From: Butyrivibrio sp.
Lineage (GTDB): Bacteria; Bacillota; Clostridia; Lachnospirales; Lachnospiraceae
Assembly (NCBI GenBank): GCA_015056565.1
Contig: SVGB01000002.1
Span: forward strand, 1 to 64,000
Direction: 5' to 3'
Length of the DNA: 64,000 bases
Shown here: positions 26,501 to 34,771 of the stretch, piece after piece
Numbering within the stretch: the stretch's first letter is position 1
Layout: the number at the start of each line of letters is the position of its first letter
The notes under the pieces: model-generated
What the model was told of the DNA's origin: nothing
What the model saw: only the letters and a program-made list of their open reading frames with translations
The model's database searches: none
Made by a program: the position numbers and the translations under genes

Positions 26501-27767
26501 CGATGTCCAGGATGCAATCAACCTTAGGATCAAAAAATGCAGCTGCATTGTAGTGCGCAATAGTCTCAACTTCGCCGTCATCAAGAAGAAGCGCTGACTT
26601 AAGAAGAGCCTCTCCGTAACCTGTAGAGCAGCTTCTTGCAATCTTTACGCCTTCAGGCATCAGCTTGTAAATTTCCTGTATTGAAGATATAGCTGTTTTT
26701 AGAGGACTTCCGTTGTTGCTTGAGTAGAAGGAGTAGAGAAGATCACCATCTTCACTGATAAGAGCGCATTTTGTAGTTGTTGAACCAGCGTCTATACCAA
26801 GGAATGCGTTACCTTTATAATCATCAAGCTTTCTGGTCTTTACTCTGTAATTGTCCTGCCTTGCTTTGAAGGTCTTGTATTCATCTTCGCTTTTAAAAAG
26901 AGGATCAAGTCGGGAAACTTCAGCCTCCATAACGATTTTTGATGATAACTTATCAGTCATCTCATCCATTGAATAGAAAACGTCTTCTTTTGCATTCATG
27001 GCTGAACCAATAGCAGCAAAAAGATGAGAGTTATCAAGTTCTATTGTGTGCTCAGCATCAAGATTAAGAGTTCTTACAAAAGAAGCCTTGAGCTGATCCA
27101 GGAAGTGAAGAGGACCACCTAAAAATGCCACATGACCTCTTATTGGCTTACCACAGGCAAGACCTGAAATGGTCTGGTTTACAACAGCCTGGAAGATAGA
27201 AGCGGAAAGATCTTCTTTTGTAGCGCCTTCATTGATAAGTGGCTGGATATCAGACTTGGCAAATACACCGCATCTTGCGGCAATTGTATAAAGTGAGTTA
27301 TAGTTTTTGGCATACTCATTAAGACCAGTTGCATCTGTCTGAAGCAGTGAAGCCATCTGGTCGATGAATGAACCTGTACCACCGGCGCAGATACCATTCA
27401 TACGCTGTTCAACGTTTCCGTCTTCAAAATAAATGATCTTGGCATCTTCACCGCCAAGTTCAATTGCAACGTCAGTTTTTGGAGCAAGAGCCTTTAATGA
27501 AGTGGATACAGCAACAACCTCCTGCTCGAATGGAACACCAAGGTGACCAGCAAGAGTAAGTCCGCCAGAACCTGTGATGACAGGATGGAGTGTAATGTTT
27601 CCACACTTTTCTTTTGCCTCGTTTAAAAGATCTGACAAAGTTTCCTGTATATTTGCAAAATGTCTTCTATAATCAGAAAAGACAATATTCCTGTCTTTAT
27701 CTAAAAGTGCAATCTTAACTGTTGTAGAACCTATGTCAATTCCAAGTGTGTAATCCTTTGAAATCAT
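23505..27767 (-). CDS. Large CoA-dehydratase activase-like fusion protein (BadF/BcrA ATPase, DUF2229)
   Basis: A 1420-residue protein with two ASKHA ATPase domains of the 2-hydroxyacyl-CoA dehydratase activase type: the first begins at GIDIGSTTVKIALLD and the second at GIDAGSTTTKCALI (about residue 320). Both have a CxxG loop (CAGGTGSF, CSSGCGSF) and a further Cys for a shared [4Fe-4S] cluster. CQGCTNHC near residue 630 looks like another cluster site. A DUF2229 domain and a dehydratase-like C-terminus follow. The start at 27767 is chosen for its AGAGG site; a TTG 30 nt upstream is weaker. The family is common in anaerobes but its reaction is unknown. Confidence 0.85.
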   Translation of the reverse strand: MISKDYTLGIDIGSTTVKIALLDKDRNIVFSDYRRHFANIQETLSDLLNEAKEKCGNITLHPVITGSGGLTLAGHLGVPFEQEVVAVSTSLKALAPKTDVAIELGGEDAKIIYFEDGNVEQRMNGICAGGTGSFIDQMASLLQTDATGLNEYAKNYNSLYTIAARCGVFAKSDIQPLINEGATKEDLSASIFQAVVNQTISGLACGKPIRGHVAFLGGPLHFLDQLKASFVRTLNLDAEHTIELDNSHLFAAIGSAMNAKEDVFYSMDEMTDKLSSKIVMEAEVSRLDPLFKSEDEYKTFKARQDNYRVKTRKLDDYKGNAFLGIDAGSTTTKCALISEDGDLLYSFYSSNNGSPLKTAISSIQEIYKLMPEGVKIARSCSTGYGEALLKSALLLDDGEVETIAHYNAAAFFDPKVDCILDIGGQDMKCIHIKNNSVDSVQLNEACSSGCGSFIETFAKSLDYSVQDFAKVALYAKSPVDLGTRCTVFMNSRVKQAQKEGADVADISSGLAYSVIKNALFKVIKVSDAKDLGDHIVVQGGTFYNDAVLRAFEIISGAEAIRPDIAGIMGAFGAALIARERFGETADYKTTMLSIDQINALKYSTSMTTCQGCTNHCRLTINKFTGGRQHISGNRCERGIGKVKNAEGIPNLFDYKYKRIFGYEPLEADKATRGTVGIPRVLNFYENYPFWFTFFTNLGFKVVLSPRSTHQIYEMGIESIPSESECYPAKISHGHVEWLIGQKVDFIFYPGIFYERQEVDGATNHYNCPIVTSYSENIKNNVEAITEGKMKLRNPFMAFTNLETVTDALVKEFSEIPAEEVIKAAKDGWDEMAAARKDVQKKGEETLKWMEENGRHGIVLAGRPYHVDPEINHGIPDMICSYGVAVLTEDSISHLGAPERPLIVSDQWMYHSRLYAAASFVRTREDLDLIQLNSFGCGLDAVTTDQVNDILSGSDKIYTCLKIDEVNSLGSARIRVRSLLAAIRVRKQKAQDRTIRSSANNRVLFTEDMRKNYTILCPQMSPIHFDILEPAFAACGYNFVVMQNDNRHAIDMGLKYVNNDACYPSLWVVGQIMDELHSGKYDLNKTAVIMSQTGGGCRATNYVGFIRRALKKAGMDQIPVVSLNLSKLEANPGFHINFEMLQRAAYGAILGDVFMKCVYRMRPYEQKEGSVDECHQKWLIEARKFVTSKHMSLIAFNKLCREIIEDFDKIEITDEVKPRVGVVGEILVKFAPAANNHLVELLEAEGAEAVVPDLIDFMLYCFYNQIYKAKELGTSKKTAALMRAAIWGIEKLRGAASKAFEKSIHFDPPTSIYKLVKYAEPIVSIGNQTGEGWFLTGEMVELIKEGATNIVCTQPFGCLPNHVVGKGVIKQMRHMYPGCNIVAIDYDPGASEVNQLNRIKLMLSTAQKKVNSDNKKTQKLA

Positions 27768-27805
27768 ATTAAAACCTCTTCTTATTATTAATGACAATCT
27801 AAATG

Positions 27806-27834
27806 ATTATATAGCAGGGTTGCGAAAAAAGCAA
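27806..27834 (-). promoter_or_regulatory. Promoter for the activase-like gene
   Basis: On the minus strand, TTGCTT (27829-27834), a 17-nt spacer and TATAAT (27806-27811), about 40 nt upstream of the start codon. Confidence 0.65.
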
Positions 27835-27928
27835 TGAGAATAGATTGCATAAAATATTTACAACAAAAACAGCAGATGTTAAAATTTTAAAGTTAACGGA
27901 ATACATAAAAAGGAAGGTTAGGCATTTA

Positions 27929-28810
27929 ATGAATAGCTTTTTAAATAATCTTGAACGAAAATTTGGTAGATATGCTATAAGAAATATCACGGTCTATATC
28001 ATTGGGCTTTACATTTTTGGATACATCCTTCAGTTTGCGCCTTTTAAGGTGAATATTACAAGTTACCTTACGCTTGATCCGTATCTTATCCTTCACGGAC
28101 AGGTTTGGAGGCTTTTTACCTGGATCCTTATTCCGCCTCAGGCCCTTAGTATATGGATATTCTTTACTTTATATCTCTATTACTTCATGGGCACTACAAT
28201 GGAGAGGACAATTGGCACTTTTAGATACAACGTATTCATATTTGGCGGAATACTGTTTATGATCCTTTCTGCATTCCTTACATATCTGGTTTATTTTCTT
28301 TTATCAGGCGGTAATGAGCAGCTCGTTGCAGCATTTATGTACTCTCTGTCAGGAGTTTTTAGTACATATTACATTCAGGAGGCTGTATTTCTCATTTTTG
28401 CCATCTGTTATCCTGATATTCAGCTGCTTTTAATGTTCATCATTCCTGTAAAGGTTAAGTATCTTGGTATCCTTTACGCAGGAATGCTGGCCTTTAGCGC
28501 TATTTATAATGGTCTGATCAGCGGTAATTATGCTGTATTTTTTGCAGTGTTCTTCCAGTTTTTGAATGTTTTCCTTTTCTATCTTTCTCTTGGAAGACTG
28601 AGCCACTTAAGGCCAAAAGAGATAAAGAGAAGACAGGAGTTTAACCGCAGCGTCAAGATGAGACCACAGGGTGTTACAAGGCATAAATGTGCCGTTTGTG
28701 GCAGAACAGAAGAGACTAACCCTGAGCTTGAGTTCAGATTCTGCTCCAAGTGTAACGGAAACTACGAGTACTGCCAGGATCATCTGTTTACTCACCAGCA
28801 TGTGAAATAA
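27929..28810 (+). CDS. Rhomboid-like membrane protein with C-terminal zinc ribbon
   Basis: About six membrane helices in rhomboid-like order. The WR motif of the first loop is at W60-R61 (GQVWRLFTW) and MERTIGTFRY follows helix 2. The expected GxSG reads SLSG, and I find no histidine in the last helices, so proteolysis is doubtful. Residues 252-293 form a cytoplasmic zinc ribbon (C254, C257, C272, C275, then C282, H285, H289). The start at 27929 is picked because GGAAGG lies upstream and the longer in-frame ORF adds 28 poorly fitting residues. Confidence 0.75.
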   Translation: MNSFLNNLERKFGRYAIRNITVYIIGLYIFGYILQFAPFKVNITSYLTLDPYLILHGQVWRLFTWILIPPQALSIWIFFTLYLYYFMGTTMERTIGTFRYNVFIFGGILFMILSAFLTYLVYFLLSGGNEQLVAAFMYSLSGVFSTYYIQEAVFLIFAICYPDIQLLLMFIIPVKVKYLGILYAGMLAFSAIYNGLISGNYAVFFAVFFQFLNVFLFYLSLGRLSHLRPKEIKRRQEFNRSVKMRPQGVTRHKCAVCGRTEETNPELEFRFCSKCNGNYEYCQDHLFTHQHVK

Positions 28811-28834
28811 TCATAGAAAAGAGATAAATCTTAA

Positions 28835-29593
28835 ATGGGAAATATTGATAATAAAGAAAAAGAATTTGCAGAGATCTTAAAGCTGGTAACAAGAACAGCA
28901 AGAGAGAACAAAAACACTATATCAAAAGAACAGATAGATATGGCTTTTTCAGAGCTTGATCTCGATGAAAAACAGCTAACAATGGTCTATGACTATTTAA
29001 AGAGCCACAAGATAGGTGTTGGCGAAGATGTAAGCTTTGACGAAGATCTTACTGAGGAAGAGAAAAACTATCTTGATGATTACATTGAAAGTCTTAAGTC
29101 TATAGATAAGCTTTCTGACGGAGAACTTGAGGCTCTTCAGATGTCCGCAATAGCAGGAGATAAAAACGCTCAGGATAAACTTATTGAAAACTATCTGCCT
29201 CTTGTTGTTGATGTTGCCAGAATGTATTCAGAGCAGGGCGTTTTTATTGAGGATCTTATTGGTGAAGGAAATGTTGCACTTACTAAGGGAGTAACAATGC
29301 TCGAAGCCGTAGGAGAACCCCAGGAAGTTGAAGCTTTTCTCTACAAGCTCATACTTGACGCCATGGAAAAGATAATTCAGGAAAATCTCTCTGAAGATGC
29401 TGGAATGCAGAAGGTATTAAACCTTGTAAATGAAGTTGCTGACAAGGCAAAAGAGCTGTCTGAGGACCTTAGAAGAAAAGTTACCGTAGAAGAACTTATG
29501 GAAGAAACAGGGTGGGATGAGGACAAGATCCGAGATGCCATCAAGTTTTCCGGAGACAACATTGAGGATATTGACAGTGGAGAAAAGAAATAA
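28835..29593 (+). CDS. Sigma-70-like protein lacking region 4
   Basis: Residues about 1-75 look like sigma region 1.1, 95-190 like regions 1.2-2.2 (AQDKLIENYLPLVVDVARMY, then FIEDLIGEGNVAL), and 205-245 like region 3 (KVTVEELMEETGWDEDKIRD). The region 2.3-2.4 aromatic and basic residues that melt and read the -10 element are mostly missing, and region 4 (-35 recognition) is absent. At 252 aa it is too short for a housekeeping sigma factor. It may bind RNA polymerase core without promoter reading. It sits 24 nt after the rhomboid-like gene and 5 nt before an unknown gene. Confidence 0.7.
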   Translation: MGNIDNKEKEFAEILKLVTRTARENKNTISKEQIDMAFSELDLDEKQLTMVYDYLKSHKIGVGEDVSFDEDLTEEEKNYLDDYIESLKSIDKLSDGELEALQMSAIAGDKNAQDKLIENYLPLVVDVARMYSEQGVFIEDLIGEGNVALTKGVTMLEAVGEPQEVEAFLYKLILDAMEKIIQENLSEDAGMQKVLNLVNEVADKAKELSEDLRRKVTVEELMEETGWDEDKIRDAIKFSGDNIEDIDSGEKK

Positions 29594-29598
29594 GAAAC

Positions 29599-30015
29599 AT
29601 GAACAATATTGTTAATGAAAATGACTTCAAATACTACATGCAGGATATCGAAAGATACTATTTTGGAGCCCGCTACAGCTATAGCGAACTTTTAAACAAC
29701 GAAATGGTTCCTTTCAAATATAAGACCATAATCACTAAATACCTGAAGGATGAAGTTGATTATGAAACAACTTTAGAATCCCATCTGTATTATATGAATA
29801 GTGAAGGTTTTGATTACAGGATCTATAAACAGCTAAGATCAAGAGTCAGAACAAGCTTATACAAAGATCCTGCAAAAAGAGAAAAGGGATTTAAGGAAAA
29901 AGTTTACACGATAGAACAGCTTGTAAAGATAGATAAAGAAGAAAAAGAAAGACTTGGAATAATAGTAAGAGAACTGATTGTTTCAAAACTTGCACTTTTT
30001 GGATTTTCGGCATAA
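29599..30015 (+). CDS. Uncharacterised protein
   Basis: I do not recognise this 138-aa protein. It is rich in Tyr, Lys and Glu, predicted mostly helical, without signal peptide or membrane helix. A cluster of aromatic residues (YYFGARYSYSELL, residues 20-32) and a basic C-terminal half stand out. It starts 5 nt after the sigma-like gene, so the two are probably co-translated and may work together. A terminator follows directly. Confidence 0.65.
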   Translation: MNNIVNENDFKYYMQDIERYYFGARYSYSELLNNEMVPFKYKTIITKYLKDEVDYETTLESHLYYMNSEGFDYRIYKQLRSRVRTSLYKDPAKREKGFKEKVYTIEQLVKIDKEEKERLGIIVRELIVSKLALFGFSA

Positions 30016-30016
30016 A

Positions 30017-30050
30017 AAAATCACCTGGAAAACCAGGTGATTTTATTTTT
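30017..30050. terminator. Bidirectional terminator
   Basis: Stem TCACCTGG/CCAGGTGA (30021-30028 and 30033-30040) with a 4-nt A loop, flanked by A and T runs. It serves the plus-strand unknown gene and the convergent rpmB. Confidence 0.88.
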
Positions 30051-30064
30051 TGTTTGAGTAGCGA

Positions 30065-30250
30065 TCAAGCTCTCTCGACTTTGTTAGATCTAAGGCAACT
30101 TGAGCAAACATTCATTCTCTGTGTGTTTCCGTTAATCTTAACAGCAACATGCTGAACGTTAGACTTCCAAACTCTGTTAGATCTTCTATGAGAATGGCTT
30201 ACGTTGTTACCGAAATGAACGCCCTTGCCACAAATTTCACATTTAGCCAT
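30065..30250 (-). CDS. rpmB: 50S ribosomal protein L28
   Basis: Structural protein of the large subunit, 61 aa. The N-terminal MAKCEICGKGVHFGNNVSHS is the family signature, and the CxxC pairs (CEIC and CSSC) form a zinc ribbon, so this is the zinc-binding C+ form. An AAGGAGGTG site lies 6 nt before the start. It diverges from yloU, as in Bacillus where rpmB sits opposite yloU-yloV. Confidence 0.97.
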   Translation of the reverse strand: MAKCEICGKGVHFGNNVSHSHRRSNRVWKSNVQHVAVKINGNTQRMNVCSSCLRSNKVERA

Positions 30251-30319
30251 TTTGACACCTCCTTATAAGCCATGTTTGTTCTAATAGCAATTTTACGCAG
30301 AATTATCCGCAACATTGAT

Positions 30320-30348
30320 ATATTAGCAAAAAACAATTTGGATTGCAA
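30320..30348 (-). promoter_or_regulatory. Promoter for rpmB
   Basis: On the minus strand, TTGCAA (30343-30348), a 17-nt spacer and TAATAT (30320-30325) with an extended -10 TG. Confidence 0.5.
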
Positions 30349-30392
30349 GTGAAATATTAAAAATAATGGTTTATTTTTTTTATTGCTTCATT

Positions 30393-30398
30393 TATAAT
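30393..30398 (+). promoter_or_regulatory. -10 box for yloU-fakA
   Basis: Consensus TATAAT, 41 nt before the yloU ATG in the divergent rpmB-yloU gap. The -35 region is weak. Confidence 0.4.
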
Positions 30399-30439
30399 TC
30401 AATGTGGTATGCAAAAACACTGCATAAAGGAGGACATAT

Positions 30440-30802
30440 ATGAAGGCTTCAGTATTAAATACTCACATGGGAAATATTTCCATTGATAATGAAGTTATTG
30501 CCCAGTATGCTGGCGCTGTTGCCATGGAGTGCTTTGGCATCGTTGGTATGGCCAATGTAAATGTTAAGGATGGACTTGTAAGTCTTTTGAAACTTGATTC
30601 TATGACAAGAGGTATCAATGTAACACTTGATGAGAACAACAAGTTAAAGCTAGATTTTCATGTAATTGTTTCATACGGTGTTAGTATTTCAGCTGTTTCA
30701 GAAAACCTTATCGATACCGTTAAGTATAAGGTAGAAGAGTTTACAGGTCTAGAGATAGAGAAGATCAATATTTATGTAGAAGGCGTTCGCGTCATCGACT
30801 AA
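30440..30802 (+). CDS. yloU: Asp23/Gls24 family protein YloU
   Basis: DUF322 protein of 120 aa. The family signature is GNISIDNEVIAQYAGAVAME near the start and INIYVEGVRV at the end. In Bacillus and Staphylococcus, relatives are linked to envelope stress, and yloU pairs with fakA (yloV); the molecular role is unclear. An AAGGAGG site precedes the ATG. fakA begins within about 30 nt, so the two are one operon. Confidence 0.92.
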   Translation: MKASVLNTHMGNISIDNEVIAQYAGAVAMECFGIVGMANVNVKDGLVSLLKLDSMTRGINVTLDENNKLKLDFHVIVSYGVSISAVSENLIDTVKYKVEEFTGLEIEKINIYVEGVRVID

Positions 30803-30832
30803 ACAGACCGAAGGTTTATGGAGGATATTGTT

Positions 30833-32608
30833 TTGAGTAATAATTCTATTGACGCGAAGATGCTCTCTAAGATGTTCCTTAGTGGAGCGAAAAATCTTGA
30901 CGCTAAAAAAGAGTGGATCAACGAACTGAACGTTTTCCCAGTACCAGATGGAGATACAGGTACTAACATGACAATGACCATCATGTCAGCAGCCAAGGAA
31001 GTTCAGTCACTATCAGATTCTTCCAATATGGAAGCAATCTGCAAGGCGATTTCATCAGGTTCATTAAGAGGTGCCAGAGGTAACTCCGGTGTTATCTTAT
31101 CTCAGCTCCTCAGAGGTTTTACCAAGGTGGTAAAACAGCATGATGAACTTACTGTAAATGTTCTTGCTGAGTCATTTGAAAAGGGCGTTGAGACTGCATA
31201 CAAGGCAGTTATGAAGCCCAAGGAAGGAACTATCCTTACTGTAGCAAAGGGAGCAAGTGAAAAAGCTCATGAGCTTGCCATGGAGGGCTGCGATGATATC
31301 GAGACCTTCTGCAGACAGGTAATTGATTACGCTGATGAAGTTCTTAGCAAGACTCCTGATATGCTTCCAGTCCTCAAACAGGCTGGTGTTGTTGATTCAG
31401 GTGGACAGGGCCTTGTTCAGGTAATGAAGGGCGCTCTTGATGGCTATCTTGGAAAAGAGATCGATGTAACTATTACAGAAGAGGATGTTAAGCCTGCCAA
31501 GGATTCATCCAAGTCTCAGGCTACTGAAGATATCAAGTTTGGCTATTGTACAGAGTTTATTGTACTTTTAAACAAGCCTTTAAACGTTAAGCAGGAGATT
31601 GATTTCAAGGCATTCCTTGAGTCAATTGGTGACAGCATTGTAATGGTTGCAGATGATGAGATCTGCAAGGTTCACGTACATTCAAACGATCCAGGACTTG
31701 CAATCCAGAGAGCTCTTATGTATGGCCAGCTCTCAAATATGAAGATTGACAACATGTGGATGGAGCACAGGGAGAAGCTCTTCCATGAAAACACTGATGG
31801 CTCCTGGTCAGAAATAAAAACTGAAGTAAACGGAGCTGCTGAGATGACACCAACATACTCAGCAGGGGATGATATTCCTCTTGGAGACAAGGTAGAGCTT
31901 AATGATACTACAGAGGAAGTTCAGACAGGACCAAGGAAGGATGTTGGATTTGTTACTGTTTGTGCCGGATCCGGACTTGCTGATATTTTCAGAGGTCTTG
32001 GTGTTGACTACGTAATAGAAGGTGGTCAGACCATGAACCCAAGTACTGCAGACATCCTTGATGCTGTAGCCAAGGTAAATGCTGACACAGTAATTGTTCT
32101 TCCTAATAACAAGAACATCATTCTTGCAGCTAATCAGGCAGCTATTATGTCTGAAGATTTTGAAGACGGCAAGAAGATAGTGGTTGTACCAAGTAAGACA
32201 GTACCGCAGGGAATCACAGCAATCATCAACTACGTACCAGATGCAGCTCTTGATGACAATATTGCTTCTATGAACGATTCTCTTTCAACTGTTGCAACCG
32301 GTGAAGTTACCTATGCAGTAAGAGATACTGTTATTGATGATGTCACCATCAAGCAGGGCGATTACATGGGAATCGGCGACAAGGGAATCCTTGGCGTAGG
32401 CTCAGATATTGCAGATGTTGCCTTTGATATGCTTGAAAAGATGATGAACGATGATAAAGAGCTTATCAGCGTTTACTACGGTGATGAGGTTAAAGAAGAT
32501 GATGCAAATGGTCTTAGAGACCGCATCGCTTTCAGATTCCCAGACTGTGATGTTGAGCTCCAGTTTGGTGGTCAGCCTATTTATTACTATATTGTATCTG
32601 CTGAATAA
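30833..32608 (+). CDS. fakA: Fatty acid kinase ATP-binding subunit FakA (DAK domain)
   Basis: Phosphorylates a fatty acid held by a DegV-type FakB protein, feeding exogenous fatty acids into phospholipids. The N-terminal Dak2-like kinase domain has the Mg-nucleotide motif NVFPVPDGDTGTNMT. The middle and the EDD-like C-terminal domain match YloV/FakA. I choose TTG at 30833 because GGAGGA lies 8 nt before it; an ATG at 30818 would add five residues and place that site inside the gene. The length of 591 aa is slightly longer than in Staphylococcus. A DegV gene lies 2.2 kb downstream. Confidence 0.92.
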   Translation: MSNNSIDAKMLSKMFLSGAKNLDAKKEWINELNVFPVPDGDTGTNMTMTIMSAAKEVQSLSDSSNMEAICKAISSGSLRGARGNSGVILSQLLRGFTKVVKQHDELTVNVLAESFEKGVETAYKAVMKPKEGTILTVAKGASEKAHELAMEGCDDIETFCRQVIDYADEVLSKTPDMLPVLKQAGVVDSGGQGLVQVMKGALDGYLGKEIDVTITEEDVKPAKDSSKSQATEDIKFGYCTEFIVLLNKPLNVKQEIDFKAFLESIGDSIVMVADDEICKVHVHSNDPGLAIQRALMYGQLSNMKIDNMWMEHREKLFHENTDGSWSEIKTEVNGAAEMTPTYSAGDDIPLGDKVELNDTTEEVQTGPRKDVGFVTVCAGSGLADIFRGLGVDYVIEGGQTMNPSTADILDAVAKVNADTVIVLPNNKNIILAANQAAIMSEDFEDGKKIVVVPSKTVPQGITAIINYVPDAALDDNIASMNDSLSTVATGEVTYAVRDTVIDDVTIKQGDYMGIGDKGILGVGSDIADVAFDMLEKMMNDDKELISVYYGDEVKEDDANGLRDRIAFRFPDCDVELQFGGQPIYYYIVSAE

Positions 32609-32615
32609 AACTATT

Positions 32616-32641
32616 AAGCCGGGCTTTGTGTCCGGCTTTTT
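32616..32641 (+). terminator. Intrinsic terminator after fakA
   Basis: Stem AAGCCGG/CCGGCTT (32616-32622 and 32632-32638) followed by a short T run. It is probably partial, since recG begins 29 nt later without a clear promoter. Confidence 0.75.
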
Positions 32642-32669
32642 GTTTATCTGAATACTTTAGGGGATTATT

Positions 32670-34739
32670 TTGGGGAAAAGAGAACTTGAAGAAAGCATAA
32701 TTTCATTAAAGGGTATCGGAGATAAGACAGGTAAACTCTTTAACAAAGTTGGGGTCTATACCTGTGATGATCTTATTCACTATTTTCCAAGAGGCTATGA
32801 TAAGTTTGATGCTCCTGTAAGAGCCTGTGATCTTAAGCCTAATATTGTCATGTCATCAAGGCTTACAATTATTGGGAGCATAACAAAAAGACGCGTAAGA
32901 AACCTTTCGATCACTGCCTTTGAAGCTGCTGATGAAACTGGCAGGGTGAAAATAGTTTTTTTCAATGCACCTTATCTTGCAAGTTCGCTAAAAGCTGGAA
33001 CAACTTATATATTCAGGGGAATGGTCAGAAAGAAGGGGAATTTCTTTTCCATGGACCATCCTAAAATGTATAAGGAAGAGGAGTATGCGCCTCTTGTGGG
33101 TAAACTTCAGCCAAGATATCCACTTACGAAAGGTCTTTCTAATAATACAGTGAAAAAAGCTGTTGAAAAGGCTTTTATAAACATAGGATCCATGGAAGAG
33201 TTTGTTCCTTCTGATATTCTTGACAGGCTTTCGCTTGTTGGCTACTTAGATGCAATAAGGGGAATACATTTTCCAAGTGGTGATGGAAGTCTTGAGGATT
33301 CAAGAAGAAGGCTGGCATATAATGAATTTCTTCTATTTGTCTTAAGGCTTCGTTTTCTAAAACAAAATTCTGATGAAGTATCAAATACTTCAAAGATGAT
33401 CGAAGTAGCGCAGACCCAAAGGCTCATGGAGCAACTACCATATGAGCTGACAAAAGCTCAGAAAAGAGCCTGGAATGATATACTTTCAGATCTGTCAGGT
33501 CCTTATGTTATGAACAGGCTGATTCAGGGTGATGTTGGTTCAGGTAAGACAATCCTTGCTTTTTTAGCTCTTTTGACGACTGCGGGAAATGGTTATCAGG
33601 GGGCGATGATGGCTCCTACTGAAGTTTTAGCCGCCCAGCATTATGAGACATTTAATGCACTTATTAAAAAATATAATATAAAGAACTTCAACGTAGCTCT
33701 TTTGACAGGCTCACTTCCTGCCGGAGCGAAAAGAGAAGTTCAAAGGCGAATAAGCGATGGTGAGGTCAATTGCATTATTGGTACAAATGTTCTTATACAG
33801 GACAAGGTTCAATATAAGAATCTTGCTCTTGTTGTAACTGATGAGCAGCACAGATTTGGAGTAAGACAGAGAGGTGCGTTGTCAGGCAAAGGTCTTAACA
33901 CCCATGTTCTTGCTATGAGTGCAACTCCAATACCAAGGACCCTGGCTATTATCCTTTATGGCGATCTTCATATATCAATTGTAGATGAGAAACCTTTTGG
34001 AAGGCTTCCTGTCAAAAACTGTGTTGTAGGTCCTTCATACAGAGAAACAGCCTACAAGTTTATTGGAGAACAGGTTTCAAAAGGTCATCAGGTATATGTT
34101 ATCTGTCCAATGATCGAGCAGGGCGAACTTGACGGTGTTGAAAATGTCACGGACTATTCTGAGATGCTCAGATCCACATTACCACCAAGTGTACGAATTA
34201 GCGTCCTTCACGGTAAAATGAAACCCGAAAAGAAGGATGAGATCATGGAGTCCTTTGGCAGAGGCGAGATCGATGTGCTTGTTTCAACTACAGTTATCGA
34301 GGTTGGCATAAATGTTCCTAATGCTACAGTGATGATGGTAGAAAATGCAGAGAGATTTGGACTTTCTCAGCTTCATCAGCTAAGAGGAAGAGTAGGACGA
34401 GGTGCTGATCAGTCCTACTGTATCTTTATCAATTCTTCCGACGATGAAGATGCTGCAAAAAGGCTTGATATAATGAACAGGTCAAATGACGGTTTTGTTA
34501 TTGCAGAAGAGGATTTAAAACAAAGAGGCCCAGGAGATCTTTTTGGTGTAAGGCAAAGTGGAGAAATGAATTTTAAAGTCGGTGATATCTACCACGACAG
34601 CGACCTTGTGAAAGAATCTGCAATGGATGCTGACAGGATATTATCATCTGACCCTGATCTGTCTCTTCCACAACATGCTGTACTTAAAGAAGTGCTTAAT
34701 ACAAAATCTGCAAATTTTGTTGACTTTACAACTTTATAA
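32670..34739 (+). CDS. recG: ATP-dependent DNA helicase RecG
   Basis: Branch-migration helicase that reverses stalled replication forks. A wedge OB domain (about residues 60-160) precedes the helicase core, with Walker A GDVGSGKT, box II DEQH, SATPIPRT and the TRG-region motif near the end. The length of 689 aa is typical. It starts with TTG, 6 nt after AGGGG. The order yloU-fakA-recG matches Bacillus subtilis, minus the sda genes. Confidence 0.96.
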   Translation: MGKRELEESIISLKGIGDKTGKLFNKVGVYTCDDLIHYFPRGYDKFDAPVRACDLKPNIVMSSRLTIIGSITKRRVRNLSITAFEAADETGRVKIVFFNAPYLASSLKAGTTYIFRGMVRKKGNFFSMDHPKMYKEEEYAPLVGKLQPRYPLTKGLSNNTVKKAVEKAFINIGSMEEFVPSDILDRLSLVGYLDAIRGIHFPSGDGSLEDSRRRLAYNEFLLFVLRLRFLKQNSDEVSNTSKMIEVAQTQRLMEQLPYELTKAQKRAWNDILSDLSGPYVMNRLIQGDVGSGKTILAFLALLTTAGNGYQGAMMAPTEVLAAQHYETFNALIKKYNIKNFNVALLTGSLPAGAKREVQRRISDGEVNCIIGTNVLIQDKVQYKNLALVVTDEQHRFGVRQRGALSGKGLNTHVLAMSATPIPRTLAIILYGDLHISIVDEKPFGRLPVKNCVVGPSYRETAYKFIGEQVSKGHQVYVICPMIEQGELDGVENVTDYSEMLRSTLPPSVRISVLHGKMKPEKKDEIMESFGRGEIDVLVSTTVIEVGINVPNATVMMVENAERFGLSQLHQLRGRVGRGADQSYCIFINSSDDEDAAKRLDIMNRSNDGFVIAEEDLKQRGPGDLFGVRQSGEMNFKVGDIYHDSDLVKESAMDADRILSSDPDLSLPQHAVLKEVLNTKSANFVDFTTL

Positions 34740-34771
34740 AAGTAAACTTAATCTATCATATTAGTGAAAAT

